Assembly: GCA_037903355.1 (NCBI GenBank)
Contig: JBAJFE010000026.1
Coordinates: 4,526,001-4,590,000 of the forward strand
Length of the DNA: 64,000 nt
From: Trichuris trichiura
Taxonomy: Eukaryota; Nematoda; Enoplea; Trichinellida; Trichuridae
Reading direction: 5' to 3'
This document shows positions 22,801 through 35,718 of this stretch, piece by piece. The notes beneath the pieces were generated by a model. That model had not been told where the DNA came from, ran no database searches, and saw only the letters and a program-made list of their open reading frames with translations. The position numbers and the translations under genes were made by a program. Every line of letters starts with the position of its first letter. Positions within the stretch are counted from its first letter, which is position 1.

Positions 22801-25800
22801 TGCATCACTGTTTTTCCTGTATCTTAGTTCAGCGGATAGGAAGTGTTAGTCCCACAGATATGATGCACAATTAACAATTCCTATTAGAACTCTAACGCTC
22901 TTAGGATGGTTCGAATTGTAGTTTAGATATCTATCGCTGTCGGTCGGTTTTCGATATACGCTCGTTACGAGGTTACTTCCGTTTCTCAAAAAGACAGCAT
23001 CTGTGGAAGACTAACACTCTCTTTTCACAAAACATTTTTGAGTTTCAACGGAAAACTCTATTCATACAACGAGGGAAGATTTCCCCTTATCCCTTTAATA
23101 GTTATAGCAAACGCATTGACAACAGAAGATGACATCCTTGCTATCTACAAAGTTAGGGACCTTTTCACCAACATGCTGTATTTAGGGAAAGTTACTAAAA
23201 CCTTTGGCAACGGGTACTGCTTTAAAAGAAGGAGAACTCAGCTAAACCTATACCATACCACCCCATTGATCACACTCTACATGACAGCAGATAACTTAGT
23301 TCACTTCCAAAGCGTTCACTACTCCCAAGTACATGGAGCACCCATGGGCAACCTACTTTTTCCAGTCGTATCTAGTTCTTCATAAAACGGTTAGAAGAAA
23401 ACACCATTACAAACGACAGTAACATCTGTTGCGCAAAATTTTCCAAACGTTAGGCCGAAAAAGAAAGGCAAGGCGGAGAGCCATAAGGCAGGAAGCAGGT
23501 TGACCGAGACGAGAGTTTGTTGGGACGTAACCATCCATGGGTCTCAGTAAATCAGTACACGAGATTAACTGAACCCTAATTTAAACGTAAGGATTTTTAT
23601 TTAGAGTCCAGCGATTCTACTGCCACAAAGTATCACTTCATTCCTTCATTTACATCAATGGCACAGGCGCTGCTGAGAGAACTAGACAAGTCCCAGAAGC
23701 ATCACTTTTGTAATTCACTTTTGTCAATAAAGCTGCTTTCTTTTAAAGCGTTACTGGCACTCGTAAGACTATGAGTGAGGCTAGCCGCGCTATCACTACC
23801 ATCATGAACCCCCTGCTACCGATCCAATTTTGGCACACTAAGTTAACCTTATGAATAATAATCAGGTAGCTTACTTTGCCAATTTGCCGAAGAATATCAC
23901 ACGCCGTTGCGTAACGACTCATTTCGCACAACCGTTTTATAAAGAAATCAGCAACCTCGTCTATCTGACCTTCAGTAAGTTCCATCTTAGTGGTCATTAA
24001 TGTCCAAGCAGGGTGCCACGTCAAACTTTGCTTGTAGCAACGAAGCGCATCGTCAAAACGGGCGCACCGCTCATAGTGAATTCCGGCATCAGAAAATTGT
24101 TTTCTGGACTCCAAAAATTCAGCAAATTTTGACTGAATGACCATAAGCTGCTCAGGCTGATCCTTGTACATGATAATGGCTTGGGCATAAAGACTGTGCC
24201 GTTCAATATGGTTTAGCACCTCTTCAAAGTGGTCCAATCCTAAACGAATTAAACAAGGACGCATAAGAAATTACAATAGGCAATTATTCCACTTAAAAGA
24301 AACACAGTTAATACTTAAATCCACAAAGTAGCCCACTGCGAGCAATCGAGTAGTACGTGCAAAAGACTAAAACCAGTGCTCCCACGGTAATATGAAGTGT
24401 ATAATTCAAGAATGCATCTCTGTAAAAAAACCATCTCAAAGGAAAGCAAGCAAACTGCCCTCATCTGCTTAGATCAAAAAGAGTTCTACTCCTTTGAAAT
24501 TGATAAATTTTACTTTAATGCCAAATGAACATTATAGTTAGAGGAACGGTTTTATTATGTCCTTTGTGGGCACAGACGAACTTCTAGAACAGTGTTTCTC
24601 AAGGTCAGGGTCGCCAGCCCCCCCTGCGAATGTTTCTGAGCGTTTGGGTCCCCAATTCTGATTAGTTGATTTCGAGCACGCTGATTGGCTGGATGGGAGG
24701 ACGGCGGTACCCGGGACGTCATAATGTAGGTGCTGCATAAAGTTCTGTGGGAAAAGCGTTTCCCAGATAGTCTGTCGAACACTTACTTTCTCACCTCCGA
24801 GCCGGCTCCCTCCGATCCTCCCTTCCAGTCAATCAGAATTGCGGGGCGCAACAGCAGGCAGCTATCTTAGGCAGGAGGCACAATATGTGACCCGCCGGCC
24901 ATACCTTCCTATGCACCTCAGCACGAACGCCCAGATGGGGCATGTGCACTCTGGACTTCAAAAGGGCCCCCGGTGGGCCACATGTCTCACCGTGAGAATC
25001 ACTGTTCTAAGTTTCGGAACACCCCTGATCCCTTGCCAGCGAAAGTTGCAAAGGCGAGGTCCCAACGCTGCTCTGTATGTGCAGCTATGGGGGGTGGAAC
25101 GAGATTTCAGGATTGCTTCTATCTGTGAGAATGATTTGTCCTAACAAAATAACACTGGTTTGACCTTTCCCGAAAAGTTTTTACAACGGTAAATTATTGT
25201 GGCCACATCAAAGCCTCTGCAAAATCCATTGGACTTGAAGATGAGCGTTTCCAAAGTTAAGTTACTTATAATTTTTATTAATAAATTCTTTCATTTGAGC
25301 TTGTTTGCTTATGGTCATTAAAAAATCTGATTAACGCTTTCCAGCTCAAAGGTAAAACGTTCCTTTGAGATTGGTGCACTTTTGTCTATCCGTAAGTCTG
25401 CCACTGTAATCGTCAAAAAATATTATGTTAGCAACTACATAAAAATTATTTAGTGACGTTGACAATAATACTTACTGCAGAGAGCCAAGTTCTTTAGGGC
25501 AGAGATAGGACGCTTTAAAATACAATCAATTTTGTATTTCCTGTAGTCCCGTTCCATAGGCTCCAGTGCGTTCAAAATGGGCAAGTATTCCTTCGGGTCC
25601 TAAACGAAACCTTAAGGAAAATAAGAAACTATCTATGCATTACCCTATCGACACTCTGAGCAACCTTCTGAACGAGATCAAGGTCGTAAGTTCCAAGCGC
25701 GGCATTGAACAGCTCTTCTGGTGGCATAAAATACAGCATGTGCCGAATACCGTCTGCGAACGAGCAGCTCTTTGACTTCTCTGGAAGATGAAGGATCAAT

Positions 25801-28800
25801 GGAAAAAATGTAGAATCAAGCGCACCGTGGCAATGCTCTTTTAGGAACAAAAGTCCTTTCTCGGCTTCCTCCAACTTTATATGCAACAAAAGAGCAACAA
25901 GCAAAAAGTTGTTCCTTTCTGGCAAAGCCTGAATCTCATCCAGCATCAGTCGGAATATGGCGGTGATATTCTTTGTACTGTTGCAAATCGGAAGCGCACT
26001 TGATACAGGGTGACTGTCTGATTTGCCAAAATAAAATTCATATAACGAGCAAACCACATTCGCAGGGCTAAAAAGTTGTTAATAGAAAAGTCAGAACAAC
26101 TTTCCACAAACCATAGTTGCGAAATGAACAAGTTCAAGTATTCGTTCCCACACTGCCTAATGAACTGACGAACGTTTTTTTGGAAACTCTATAAACGAAA
26201 TGGTTAACAGAAAACCGCTGAGACATCTGTACATCTGGATTGTAGTCGTAGACAAGATTCATGTCCAAGGAATGCTTCCTCATTAGCAACATGGCTTTCC
26301 TAAAGTCGCACCTAAACGCTGGTTTTAATAACAACAGCTATATGGCAAACACTATAATACTGATCAAGCTTGTCACAAGTGGACCTAAGGAGCAGTGGAA
26401 GTGGATGAACAGTTTCCAGACTGCCTCGTGGAAGTTGAAACACAACGCTTGTTCCAAAAGAAGTTACGATACGTGATCCACGTTCCACAGGACGATAATC
26501 ACTCAATATGTTCCCAGTGGCACTCAAGATCTCATCGTCGTACTTAAAACGCTTCTGAACTACTCTCTTTATCGGAATGACGCACAGTTTGTGACTGATC
26601 GTTGTGAACAACAGATATTCGTCACAATGTACCATGAACGACGTTACTGTGCTGCACAACTAAACAAAAGCTGCTAACCGCTTAACGCAAAAATTACAAA
26701 AATACTTACCAAGTGTTCATCAACATACAGCTTACTGAATTCATTTAAACTGATCAAATGAACCTTATTGAAACATTCCAACATCTCTACCTGGCTGCAA
26801 TAAGACGCAGAACCGCAATGGAACACTTGACTTAAGTCAAGCTCATTGTTCAGTAAATCTGCTAAAAGCGTAAAAGTGATTTACTTGTAATTGAAACCAA
26901 AGCATTTTACGCAAGGTAAACTTTAGAATAGAACCAGTAGCGGTTTGCAAAAATATCAACACTTCCGAGGCTCTGTAGAACGTCCAAACTTTCACGGACA
27001 ACCAAGGCAATGGGTGCATACATCTAAAATCGCAATCATTTTCTCACTGGAAGTCTGATTCAAGTTCTTGGATGATACTTGGTTTGCACCGTACAAGCAG
27101 CCCAATCCACTTCCAGTACAACCAAAAACAAAGCAGAACGATCATTCAAAAGTAACAGCAAATGGTGTTGATCCACGTAACTTAAATTGTACCAGAACGG
27201 GTTCTCCGACAGAGTATCGTTCTCTAAGCTACAAGAATGTTGAAGCATCTTTAAACCGGCGGCTTATACGCCTACTTCACCGTGGTGTATATTTCGCTGT
27301 CTCTTCCACGACTAATGCAGCAAATCATATGGTTACTGAGCAATGCATACAGTTCGTCTTCATTATGTCCAAACGTTACTTCATTTACAAAGAAGTCCAA
27401 CTTTATAGAAGCTTGATACATTGGAGGTGGTATAACACCGTTGCTGAAATTGGTAAAGAATACGGTGTCTAAACAACACTCGAAGAGTAATGGATGAAAA
27501 CCTTCACCCCGTCATATACCTTCATCCAAAACTGCTACAGTAGAATGCTTCCTACAAGTACTCCAAATAACGTCTAAGTGAAGACAAGACCAGTCGTTGA
27601 AAACAATATGTAGGGATCTCGGTTGTTCGGCTTCCCACTTTAAGCAAGTAACGCTTTTCGGCGCAACAAAACAAAGCGTCTTTTTTAGGTACCAGTGATA
27701 GTTGCAAATGGTGTACAACAAAACTGAAATGAAAGAAATGCGTTCGGGAAGCCATTGCGTACGTATTCACCGTAATCTGCATCATTCGCTTGGCTTCGCA
27801 AGTGTAGCGCCAGAACATCTGATTGGCTACTCCAAGCCATGAAACACACCTGAAAATTTATGATTACACTCCAATTTGAAAGCCTAACTTCTTGGTGCAG
27901 GACAGTGGAGCTTCGTGTAGAGTATACAAGCTTGTGAAGGAAATTGTACCGTTGTAACATTCAATAAATTTATTTATGGAATTCATTAACGGAAAATGTT
28001 TAAAATCCAAAACAATATAACTAACGATGCACAGCCTAACTCGTAGCCTTTACTGATACCAAGCTTACTTCGAAACCTCTGTAGTCAAGAAGTATGAAGT
28101 GTTGCCGCTTTAACTGCTATTAACATTATTGTACGGAAAAACTACCCGTTCAAAAATTGTTTAATTGCGAAGCTTTCGGGGATCACCTGTCCCCGTCTTC
28201 AGCGCAGGTAAATGATAGAATGCCAGCACTCACTCTGTCATTTACCTGCGCTGAAGACGGGGACAGGTGATCCCCGAAAGCTTCGCAATTAAACAATTTT
28301 TGAACGGGTAGTTTTTCCGTACAATAATGTTGATACACACACCCGTTAAGAGGAGCTATGTTTTCAAAGCAATTTAACTGCCATTGCTGCAAAGCAGGAA
28401 ACTTTAATCATATGCATTGTTAATTAACGAAGGGAATGAACAGTTTCAAGAAATGAATTACGCCAGTCTGTTAATCGGAAGCTTAACTTTGGGCATAGTT
28501 TCATGAAGTGAAGTTGCTTTAATGGTTTAAACAGAAGCTGAGGCCATAGCGTAACAATAATGTCCACTATGGAATTGGCAAAATGGGAAGTCGTACCTCG
28601 AAACCAGTGAAAAATTTGGGCAGGGAAAACTGGTGATGCTTTAAGCCTTTTTCTTCGAAAATTATTATGGTAGGAGAGTCTTCATGAGAAAACTCGCAAC
28701 AGACAATACGGCCGCCGCTAGGTCTAAAAACCAAAAATTTAACAAAACATGTTTTCGATTCAATCTATCGAACCTCCAGCATATTGGTAGTCCGATACTT

Positions 28801-29962
28801 GGTGAATATTCTAAGCTTCGTAAATGCACCAGCTTTGAATTCCATATGTGAACACTTCTACCTGTATCACGTATTCAAAATGCCAATAAGACAATGAGAA
28901 CATATACCACGAGCAGGACTGAAGACAGAAACAGCGATGCATTCGCCCAAACTATCCCAACATATCACTGCTCCAGTATTCGCTTGAGAAACAGGCGCTA
29001 ACAGGTGCTCTGCCTAAAGCAATAACAGTAAAACCTAGTAATGATTGAATATCTTCATACATTTTTAGTGTTTTCGCCACTTCCAACAGGATGCTTTCCC
29101 AAGGAACCACGAAATTGAGTTTCCTTCTTCCCCCAACCAATGTCAACACGCTTTTCTTAAACGGGCTACCAATAAATTATGTTTCGAAAGACAGGATGTC
29201 TTTAGCAAACATTGGTGCTCTGGCAAAAACGACTGACGTCGCATTTCTTGGTCATTCCCCACGCATTAGGAAAATACGCGATTATTTTTATTATTACGAT
29301 TATTTTTACGAGACAATGTTACACCTTTTATAAATGCCAACAGGGCAAGCGAAATTACCTTTAAAAACGAGTACCTTAGATAAACTGCATGCATGTAAAG
29401 AGTTGTGCCAAACCTATTCCACTATCTTCAGGAAAAGCAGTACATTGAAGGTAAGTCCAATGGTTCTTCTCGTACAGTCGAAGTTCTCCAGAGACACTTA
29501 CTAGAGCCAGCAGAACGGAATCTGGGCTCCAGGCAGCAGCTGCCAACATCAAATCAACAGAGACGATTTCCAATAACTTAAAGTAGCAGTGATCTTGGAA
29601 GATAAAATATGCTCACTTTTTTAATACCAAATTTTCGCCTTCTTTAAGGCTGTAAATGGAACCGCGTTTTGTCACAAAATAACACATCATATCAACAGGC
29701 ACATATACGAATTCGATAATGCGATCATCTTTCATAGTGCATACCTGATTCACGCTGGTCTTCCAAATCTGAGATTGGAGCCAAAAAAGGTTAGGCAATC
29801 AAAATTTACGAGACTTGCCATTTTCCCATTCCATGCAACTACGTCGTCATTGGATGCAACAATAAGCGTGTCCGTGACGGCATCGTAAGCAAAGCATTGT
29901 GGAATACCAGCAACATCGGTTATTTGTGAGGAAACACAGCGCAAGAAGCTTAAGTTTCTCAT
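19887..29962 (-). CDS. ELP1: Elongator complex protein 1 (IKAP/ELP1)
   Basis: Exons: 29810-29962, 29628-29768, 29414-29576, 29061-29155, 28908-29013, 28774-28861, 28597-28723, 27771-27849, 27520-27723, 27281-27468, 27079-27248, 26911-27023, 26710-26861, 26361-26659, 26233-26311, 26112-26188, 25644-26067, 25476-25599, 23875-24239, 20993-21049, 20766-20946, 20401-20476, 20224-20325, 20010-20184, 19887-19967. All phases join to about 1272 aa (human 1332). The N-terminal half is WD40 propellers (start MRNLSFLR; NYHWYLKKTL; PPPMY; VERGSRIVT; LPRGSLETVH). The C-terminal half is TPR-like solenoid (NLVYDYNPD; LGTYDLDLV; DPKEYLPILN), with a Ser/Lys-rich basic stretch near the end. ELP1 scaffolds Elongator, which modifies wobble uridine of tRNAs in the cytoplasm. 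Least certain: the ends of exons 1, 10 and 23, and the divergent last exon. Exon 1 could also end at 29819 with a GC donor. Confidence 0.95.
20504..20745. repeat. Inverted repeat in ELP1 intron 21
   Basis: About 20504-20588 is the reverse complement of about 20656-20745, with a few mismatches and a loop near 70 bp. The arms end with CGAAACATGAAAAC and its complement. The whole structure lies within the 289-nt intron 20477-20765 and could bring the splice sites together. No family is recognised. Confidence 0.75.
21521..21732. repeat. Palindromic MITE in ELP1 intron 19
   Basis: The left arm from 21521 (TTCGTGTGCATGTTTTTATT) matches the reverse complement of the right arm ending at 21732, about 90 bp each with a short spacer near 21,620. 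No coding capacity. Ends and target duplication are not resolvable by eye. Confidence 0.8.
23038..23400 (+). pseudogene. Penelope-like reverse transcriptase fragment
   Basis: An open 115-codon stretch ends with QVHGAPMGNLLFPVV, the RT motif of Penelope-like elements (usually Q-x-x-G-x-x-M-G-S-P-L-S-P). A one-base frame change leads to FFIKRLEEN, as expected for the following helix. Only this piece of the RT fingers/palm is present; the YVDD box and the GIY-YIG endonuclease are not found. It lies antisense inside ELP1 intron 19 (21050-23874). Confidence 0.6.
24590..25004. mobile_element. Non-autonomous hAT element in ELP1 intron 18
   Basis: The left end CAGTGTTTCTCAAGG and the reverse-complemented right end CAGTGATTCTCACGG form good terminal repeats. 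The flanks TTCTAGAA and TTCTAAGT agree at only five of eight bases, so the target duplication has decayed. The body is GC-rich relative to the intron and non-coding. It is related in its ends to the element at 8721-9050. Confidence 0.75.
28122..28331. repeat. Near-perfect palindromic MITE in ELP1 intron 7
   Basis: Arms of about 90 bp (28122-28215 and 28235-28331) are almost identical reverse complements. Each arm holds CTGAAGACGGGG...CCCCGAAAGC, the clearest form of the repeat-family core. It accounts for much of the enlarged intron 27850-28596. Confidence 0.9.
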
Positions 29963-30450
29963 GGCTGATGTATTCGGAAGAACCTAGGTAATCACGCTTT
30001 GCTTCAAATATTTACAATATGCTAGTAAGTATAATATGTAAATTTTCGGCGTAAACTGTTTTAAAAATTTACTAATCATTATGGATGCAAGTTAACGCAA
30101 AATCACGTTTAGCGACAGCTAACAACGGCGCAGCAAAATTTGTTTAGCAGTTGACAAAACCAGGTTGGTTACGCAAATCTGAAAAGCAGGTTGTATCTTT
30201 ACTGTGGCATTGTTTTTGACGAATAGGTACACTGCCGTTATGCTTAGTATTGTTTAGCAATACTAACTCGTCAGCGAATTTCTTTCAGCATCGAACGGTT
30301 GCCATAGAGTTTTGTAATAAATACTGCATAGTACAAATTGAATTTTTGCGCACCAAAAGACTAAGTAGATCGTGTACGAAAACGAGCATTAATATTCATC
30401 GCGACAACTAATGCTTGGCTGTAGTCTGCTACGTAGTTTCCCTCCAGAAT
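29963..30450. other. ELP1 upstream region
   Basis: Sequence upstream of the ELP1 start codon on the minus strand; AT-rich. I cannot identify a specific promoter element. Confidence 0.4.
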
Positions 30451-31340
30451 TCATTGGGTAAATTCGACTGAGGGTGCAAAATGAGCGTACCGTTGTGGGG
30501 TACCCCAGCACGTGCCCATCAATGTGGCCTTTACTCTGTCGATTCGAACACTCTTTAACCTGTCGATGCGAACGATGGTAACGTCGAACTGTGACGACCG
30601 TAAAATCGTAAGTGCTTGAAAGCGGGAGCGCAGTGCTTCCTTTCGGAAGAAGACAAGCATATATGTTTTCAAGTAGGCACAGACGATCTGTGGCCTAGTG
30701 AGCATCAGATTGACATGGACTCGGTTGACTCTCAGAAAGCTTGCAACTCACCGATCTACTCTGCGACAATTCTCAGTTACACTCAACTGCCGAAAAAGGC
30801 ATCTGACAGGCGTAAGGTTGAATCTTAAACTAAGCCTACTAGCGGAGAGTGCAAACCCTACTTGATCACACACCTGGGCCTAAAAATACTAACGGAAAAT
30901 CGTCTACCCCAGGAATGAGGGGATTGTACACCGCCGTCAATGCATCTGTCAGCTGGCGATGCTGTTTCCCGACCATGTCATTTGACTGAGGATGGCACCC
31001 TGCGATGGGTGTCAGTCTAAAGCCTAAATAAGACGTTCATTCTCGTCAAAAGGAGCCTTGAAACTTTGAAACTACGTGATCTGATCCTTAACAACGACGA
31101 CTAGAGCATCTAGTCGAACAATCCACTCGACCAGGAAGGCTTGCGTAATTACCGCGTCACCAGCATTACATATGGGAGCCGCCTTAGTCTACCGTGTGAA
31201 ACGGTCAATCATGGTTTGTAGGTATCGGGACGGCGGCAATGGCCCTACAACACCTAAGTCTACGTGGTCGATATGCCTCGCAGGCAGATTGAAGATACTC
31301 CGCCGGACCTGCGTATGTCGCTATAAAGTAAAACCTTTAT
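30451..31340 (-). pseudogene. Ty3/Gypsy retrotransposon integrase and pol C-terminus relic
   Basis: Minus-strand fragments in shifting frames read, in order: HIDHVDLGVVGPLPPS and YLQTMIDRFTR followed by a stop where W is expected (integrase core, first D region); then FRLTPIAGCHPQSNDMVGKQ with HRQL (second core block with E/K equivalents); then TYMLVFFRKEALRS...FDVTIVRIDRLK, the post-integrase GPY-like end of Gypsy pol. Stops and frameshifts are frequent and no LTRs were seen. Old dead copy. Confidence 0.8.
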
Positions 31341-34300
31341 TACCTGTACCTCATTTGCTAGGGAGTGATTTAGGTGACGAATTTATCTTTTTAGTAGGGA
31401 TATGGTGGAAGAAACGTGGGCAAGGGAGCTTGGAGTATTCTACGCTTGCGTGTTATTTTGGAAAGGCGCATACGTCATTTTTTCACAGGTACAAACGTCA
31501 GCTTGTTCTATTCCATCAAAAAATAATTAAATTGTTATCCCTCTTATCATTTTACCATATGCTTGGATATTTCAATGCTTCACCAGTTCAGTGTCTTACT
31601 TCAAGTTGATTTCTGCTGAAGACCGGATAAAATTTATCTAAGCTCCAGGCTTTAAAACATGGTTAGTTTTCTCATGGATAGAGCAATACAGAAGAAAATC
31701 ACAGGTCAATAAAGCCCGTCGATGGGCACCTAGTGTTCAGTATGCTTTGGACAATCGTAAATTTTGTTCCCTGAGATCAACCACAGATACTCAGCAGTTG
31801 TTCCATTAAAGCAGAGCTTACCCTCGAGACCATACTTGAGTTTCAAAGGTTCTTCACACTCAGCTCGAAAAAACATGGCAAAACCTGGAGAGATCGTTAA
31901 TATCCTACCCCAGAAACAAAAGATTTGTAATTACCAGACCAGGGCAATGCAAAAATGATAAAGTTGCAGCTATCTACCAAAATATGAATCAGTAAATTTC
32001 AGTCTTACAAAGGTAAAAGCATTTCTACTTTAGCGGGACAGACGCCTTCATCGAAAGAATAATGAGAATAAAAACAAAATAGATTCTTTCAATAAGCGGT
32101 GTGTCAACCTGAACAGCTTTATCATATACAGTCGGTCCGTTATTTTTTTCATCGAATTAGGACAAACAGAGATTTCAGGTAATGGAAGTCTTCCACTGTG
32201 GTTTGATCCGCTCACTTGTTTCACGAGTTCTTACCATTTTCGCGATGTCGCGATTCACTGTCCACCAAACGCAACGCTAATCAATTAAACGTCACGTGTC
32301 CTTTATGCTTGGGGGAGACAATGAATGTAAGCTATAGAAAATGCCATGATGCAGGAACAACGGCACTAACGGACAAACCCTGTCATTATACTTGTCATAC
32401 CGCAAGGCAGAAAAACGTCCTTGACCTGTCTTGCGACACTATTGTTTAAAGAGACAAACGTGTAGTAGAACTTGTTAGGCGATGCCATGACTGTTGTAAA
32501 TGGAAATGAGAACTGGGGAACTGAACTTCGGCCAGGGCGAACCATAATATATGTAACTGCTATTCCTTAATTTTTCGTGAGTAATACGCGTCTAGCTCAT
32601 TGAACAGTAAGAAAACATTTTCATTAAACGAAGCTCTCAGGGCGAACGTCTGTGTTAATTGATCTTAAAGGATACATGAGGAAGTCTGGCACCTTACACC
32701 GTTTTTGGACCAAAAACTTAAGAAACTTTTGGAAAAAACAGAAACTTTTCTTGATAACCGAACATCTTTAGTCACGGGAAGAAGTTAGCCTCCCATTTCA
32801 GTATGAGGAACGGTGCAAATTCACATCTCAGTGTAACAGTGAAAAAGATTTTTTTTGCGTGCTAACCCTAAAGACTACGGAACTCCTTACTTCCGTTATT
32901 CCTTGGGTTCGTTTACTGTTGCATGCACCTAACGGTACATTGGCCATCCAAAGTCGAGCCTCCTGTAAAGCGATTGCAGACTTCTTGAATAATATCAACG
33001 GAAACCAAGCTGTTACCAGAAACAAATGATGAACTTATTGACGCTACTTAAAACCTCAATATGTCTGAAACGTTCCTCATAGCACTTGACAAATTACAGG
33101 TGGAATGTGGTAATAAATTTGCAATTACATTCATTCAACTTTTATTCTCATCAAACTATTTTCTGTTTGAGATCCTTCGAATGCCTCCAGTCAATTAGCA
33201 AAAGCCCCAACGAGTGGTAACAATAATGAAAACTCCGTGTACTGTTTTCGTAGTACAGCACTCCAAAAAGAAGTTTGACAATGTCTTTGTACTGCAAAGG
33301 GTTTCACTTGTGTTTTCAGCTGGTCGTATGTAAGCTGTGTGTGGACTTTGCTTAACTGCACGCACTGACAGCGGGCAACGTGGCTTTCTGGCTCCAGAAA
33401 CATGAACTTACAGTTTTATGAATATTCCTCTCATAGTTAAATCCCTGATAGACACTGATCAGCTACTGTCATCGTTTCTTGACGAAGGTTTCGATAAGCA
33501 AATACAGTGATGCCTCGACTGCAACTTCCTTTTCAGTTGTCAAGAGAAGCCGCGCGTAAGACAGTCATCCCTCAATATGCTTAACATTTTAGTCATCTAG
33601 TAAACATTTACGTCAAATTAACAAGGTGAACTGTGGCGAGTAAATATTAATCCATGTCATATGAATCCGTCTTATATCGCTTTTACTTGATTTATTCTCC
33701 GCTAGGAATCACGTTCAAAATCAAAAAAAGCAGATACGTATGTTGACGCAAAGCGAGTTACAATTTGGCTCATTCTCTGTTTCCTGCCTGCTCAGAATTT
33801 TAAATCAAAAAATTGTTCATTCTTTACCAAATTGGAACTTTTAAAAGAGTAGAGAAGTTTACCCCTACAAATAATGTATCCCTTGGCTAACTGAAAAGCC
33901 TTTCCTTTGAAAGTTCGAAAAAGTCAATGATTTGTTAACTTTAAGCGATATCGCCACGACAGCGTAAAACTGACAGGTGAAATACTTATCAAGCAATTCG
34001 TTGGCCTGGCAGTTATGTTTGCTGTTGTGATAGTTCTGATTAGCGCAGTTTGAGCTTCGTCTGTTCAACTGCGTCGGTAACATGCAATTTTGAAAACTGT
34101 TTTCAGTTTCAGCTGTTGCTAATACTGCTTTAATGCAAAACTTTGTCATCAATATGCTATGAAAAGTGCCCTCAAGTTTGCAAAGCAATATGAATATCTA
34201 GTCCTGTCCACCTCATATGTGCTCAGCGGTAGACGACAATAACTGCTGTTCAGCAACAGGTAATTTTTCTTTACTTTTCATTGCCACCTCTGCAACCACA

Positions 34301-35268
34301 GCAGAACCGTGAAAATAAATGCGGAATGCGACAGGGATCCTCCAAATGACCTTTGAAATCAGGAATTTATTATCCAATAACACTTCCTATGTAAAACTAA
34401 TCCTCTGACTAATTTGCCACCGATGTCAATCCAATGCGAATTTTGCCCTTTTGGTTTTTTGTGGTTAGTAGCACTCCTATTCAGCCCAAGCACAGGCAAA
34501 CTCTTCGTGTCAAAGAGGAGTCGATTTACCCCACCTTTACAATAATCATTCATACGTTCATCGCAAAACCCTTGACCTATGACTGCCTAACAATGAAATT
34601 GCTAATACAAGTTAAGCAATTTTTAAAATAATAAGTTACAAGCAATAGTGTTCAAAAGTATGCACAATGTGGTGTTCGATATTGATGGATTGTTCTTGAA
34701 TGGTTCCTCCCTTCAATAGACGTTCGTCCTGCTTCAGCTGCTAATCTCCGGTCAACTTTCCGATAGGTAAACTTTCGTTGTAGCATAACGAAGAAACCTA
34801 CGAGGAAGACATTCTATGGTCTGCATACGGCAATGATTCTCTAAGGGTTCAGGAAGCTGCGGGGTTAATGAGTGAAGTTAGGAGGTTGAGAGAACCCTGG
34901 GGAATCTAATGGGTTCCTTACAACGAAGCAGGTGAAGGCCCTTTTCGGATTCTGGTTCTGTTGTGGTTGGAAAGAAGAATGCAGATGAACAGCAGATAAA
35001 AGTTCTCACGGCGTGAATCAGTGTCCCGCAGGCTAATTACGTAAGCAAATCGCCTGTCTAAACTATGCTTCCAGACGAGTGGGACGCTGGCTGCCTGCAG
35101 CTGCGATAGATGCCTCTGACATTAGTTGCAGCTAGTTTTGTCACTACAGCTCAACAGCTCATTCTGTGGGTGATTCACAATAAATGACTTTCTGCTGCAT
35201 GTTGATAATCTACCTTCCAGCTAGAATTAATTCGATATGATTCTAATTGGTCAGCTTTATGTACAGTA
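31341..35268. other. Gene-free stretch
   Basis: No exon or element identified over about 4 kb. A weak copy of the CTGAAGA core occurs at about 31,612-31,650. The 145-codon plus-strand ORF at 31172-31609 overlaps the Gypsy relic in antisense and has no domain. Confidence 0.35.
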
Positions 35269-35718
35269 TACAGGCGGCCCTCGTTATCCGCGGTTAATTC
35301 ATCCAACATTTTGAGCGCTTTACCGCGTTAAGTTGAATTCCGCGTTATATAGGCTACCCTATGAAAAAGGCTAAATAGCTTATATTCTAGCTGCGTATTT
35401 CGTCCTGTCCTTTTGAATTCCTTCCGAAACGGTTATCATACTTAGTGATCCTTCGAAGCTTGGTACTACGGAATCTAGCTAACTGATAATGACATCAATG
35501 AAACTGCGCTTGTCCGATCGGGTTAGCCATGAGAGTCCAGGTCATTAGATACATTAAAGGATGAAAGTAAGATGCACTTTCTTTAAACGCCTGGGAAACG
35601 CCTTGCTTTAATGAGCTAAGCCAGTCATTCCCAACGGGGGCCCCTGGGCCCCCTTGGGGGCCCTGGGGGAGTCCAAGGGGGTCCTGAATGCTAAGGGGGC
35701 CCTTGGGGGTCCCCGGTT

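Noticed and set aside
31172..31609. 145-codon plus-strand ORF
   Set aside because: Antisense to the Gypsy integrase relic in its first part and featureless after that.
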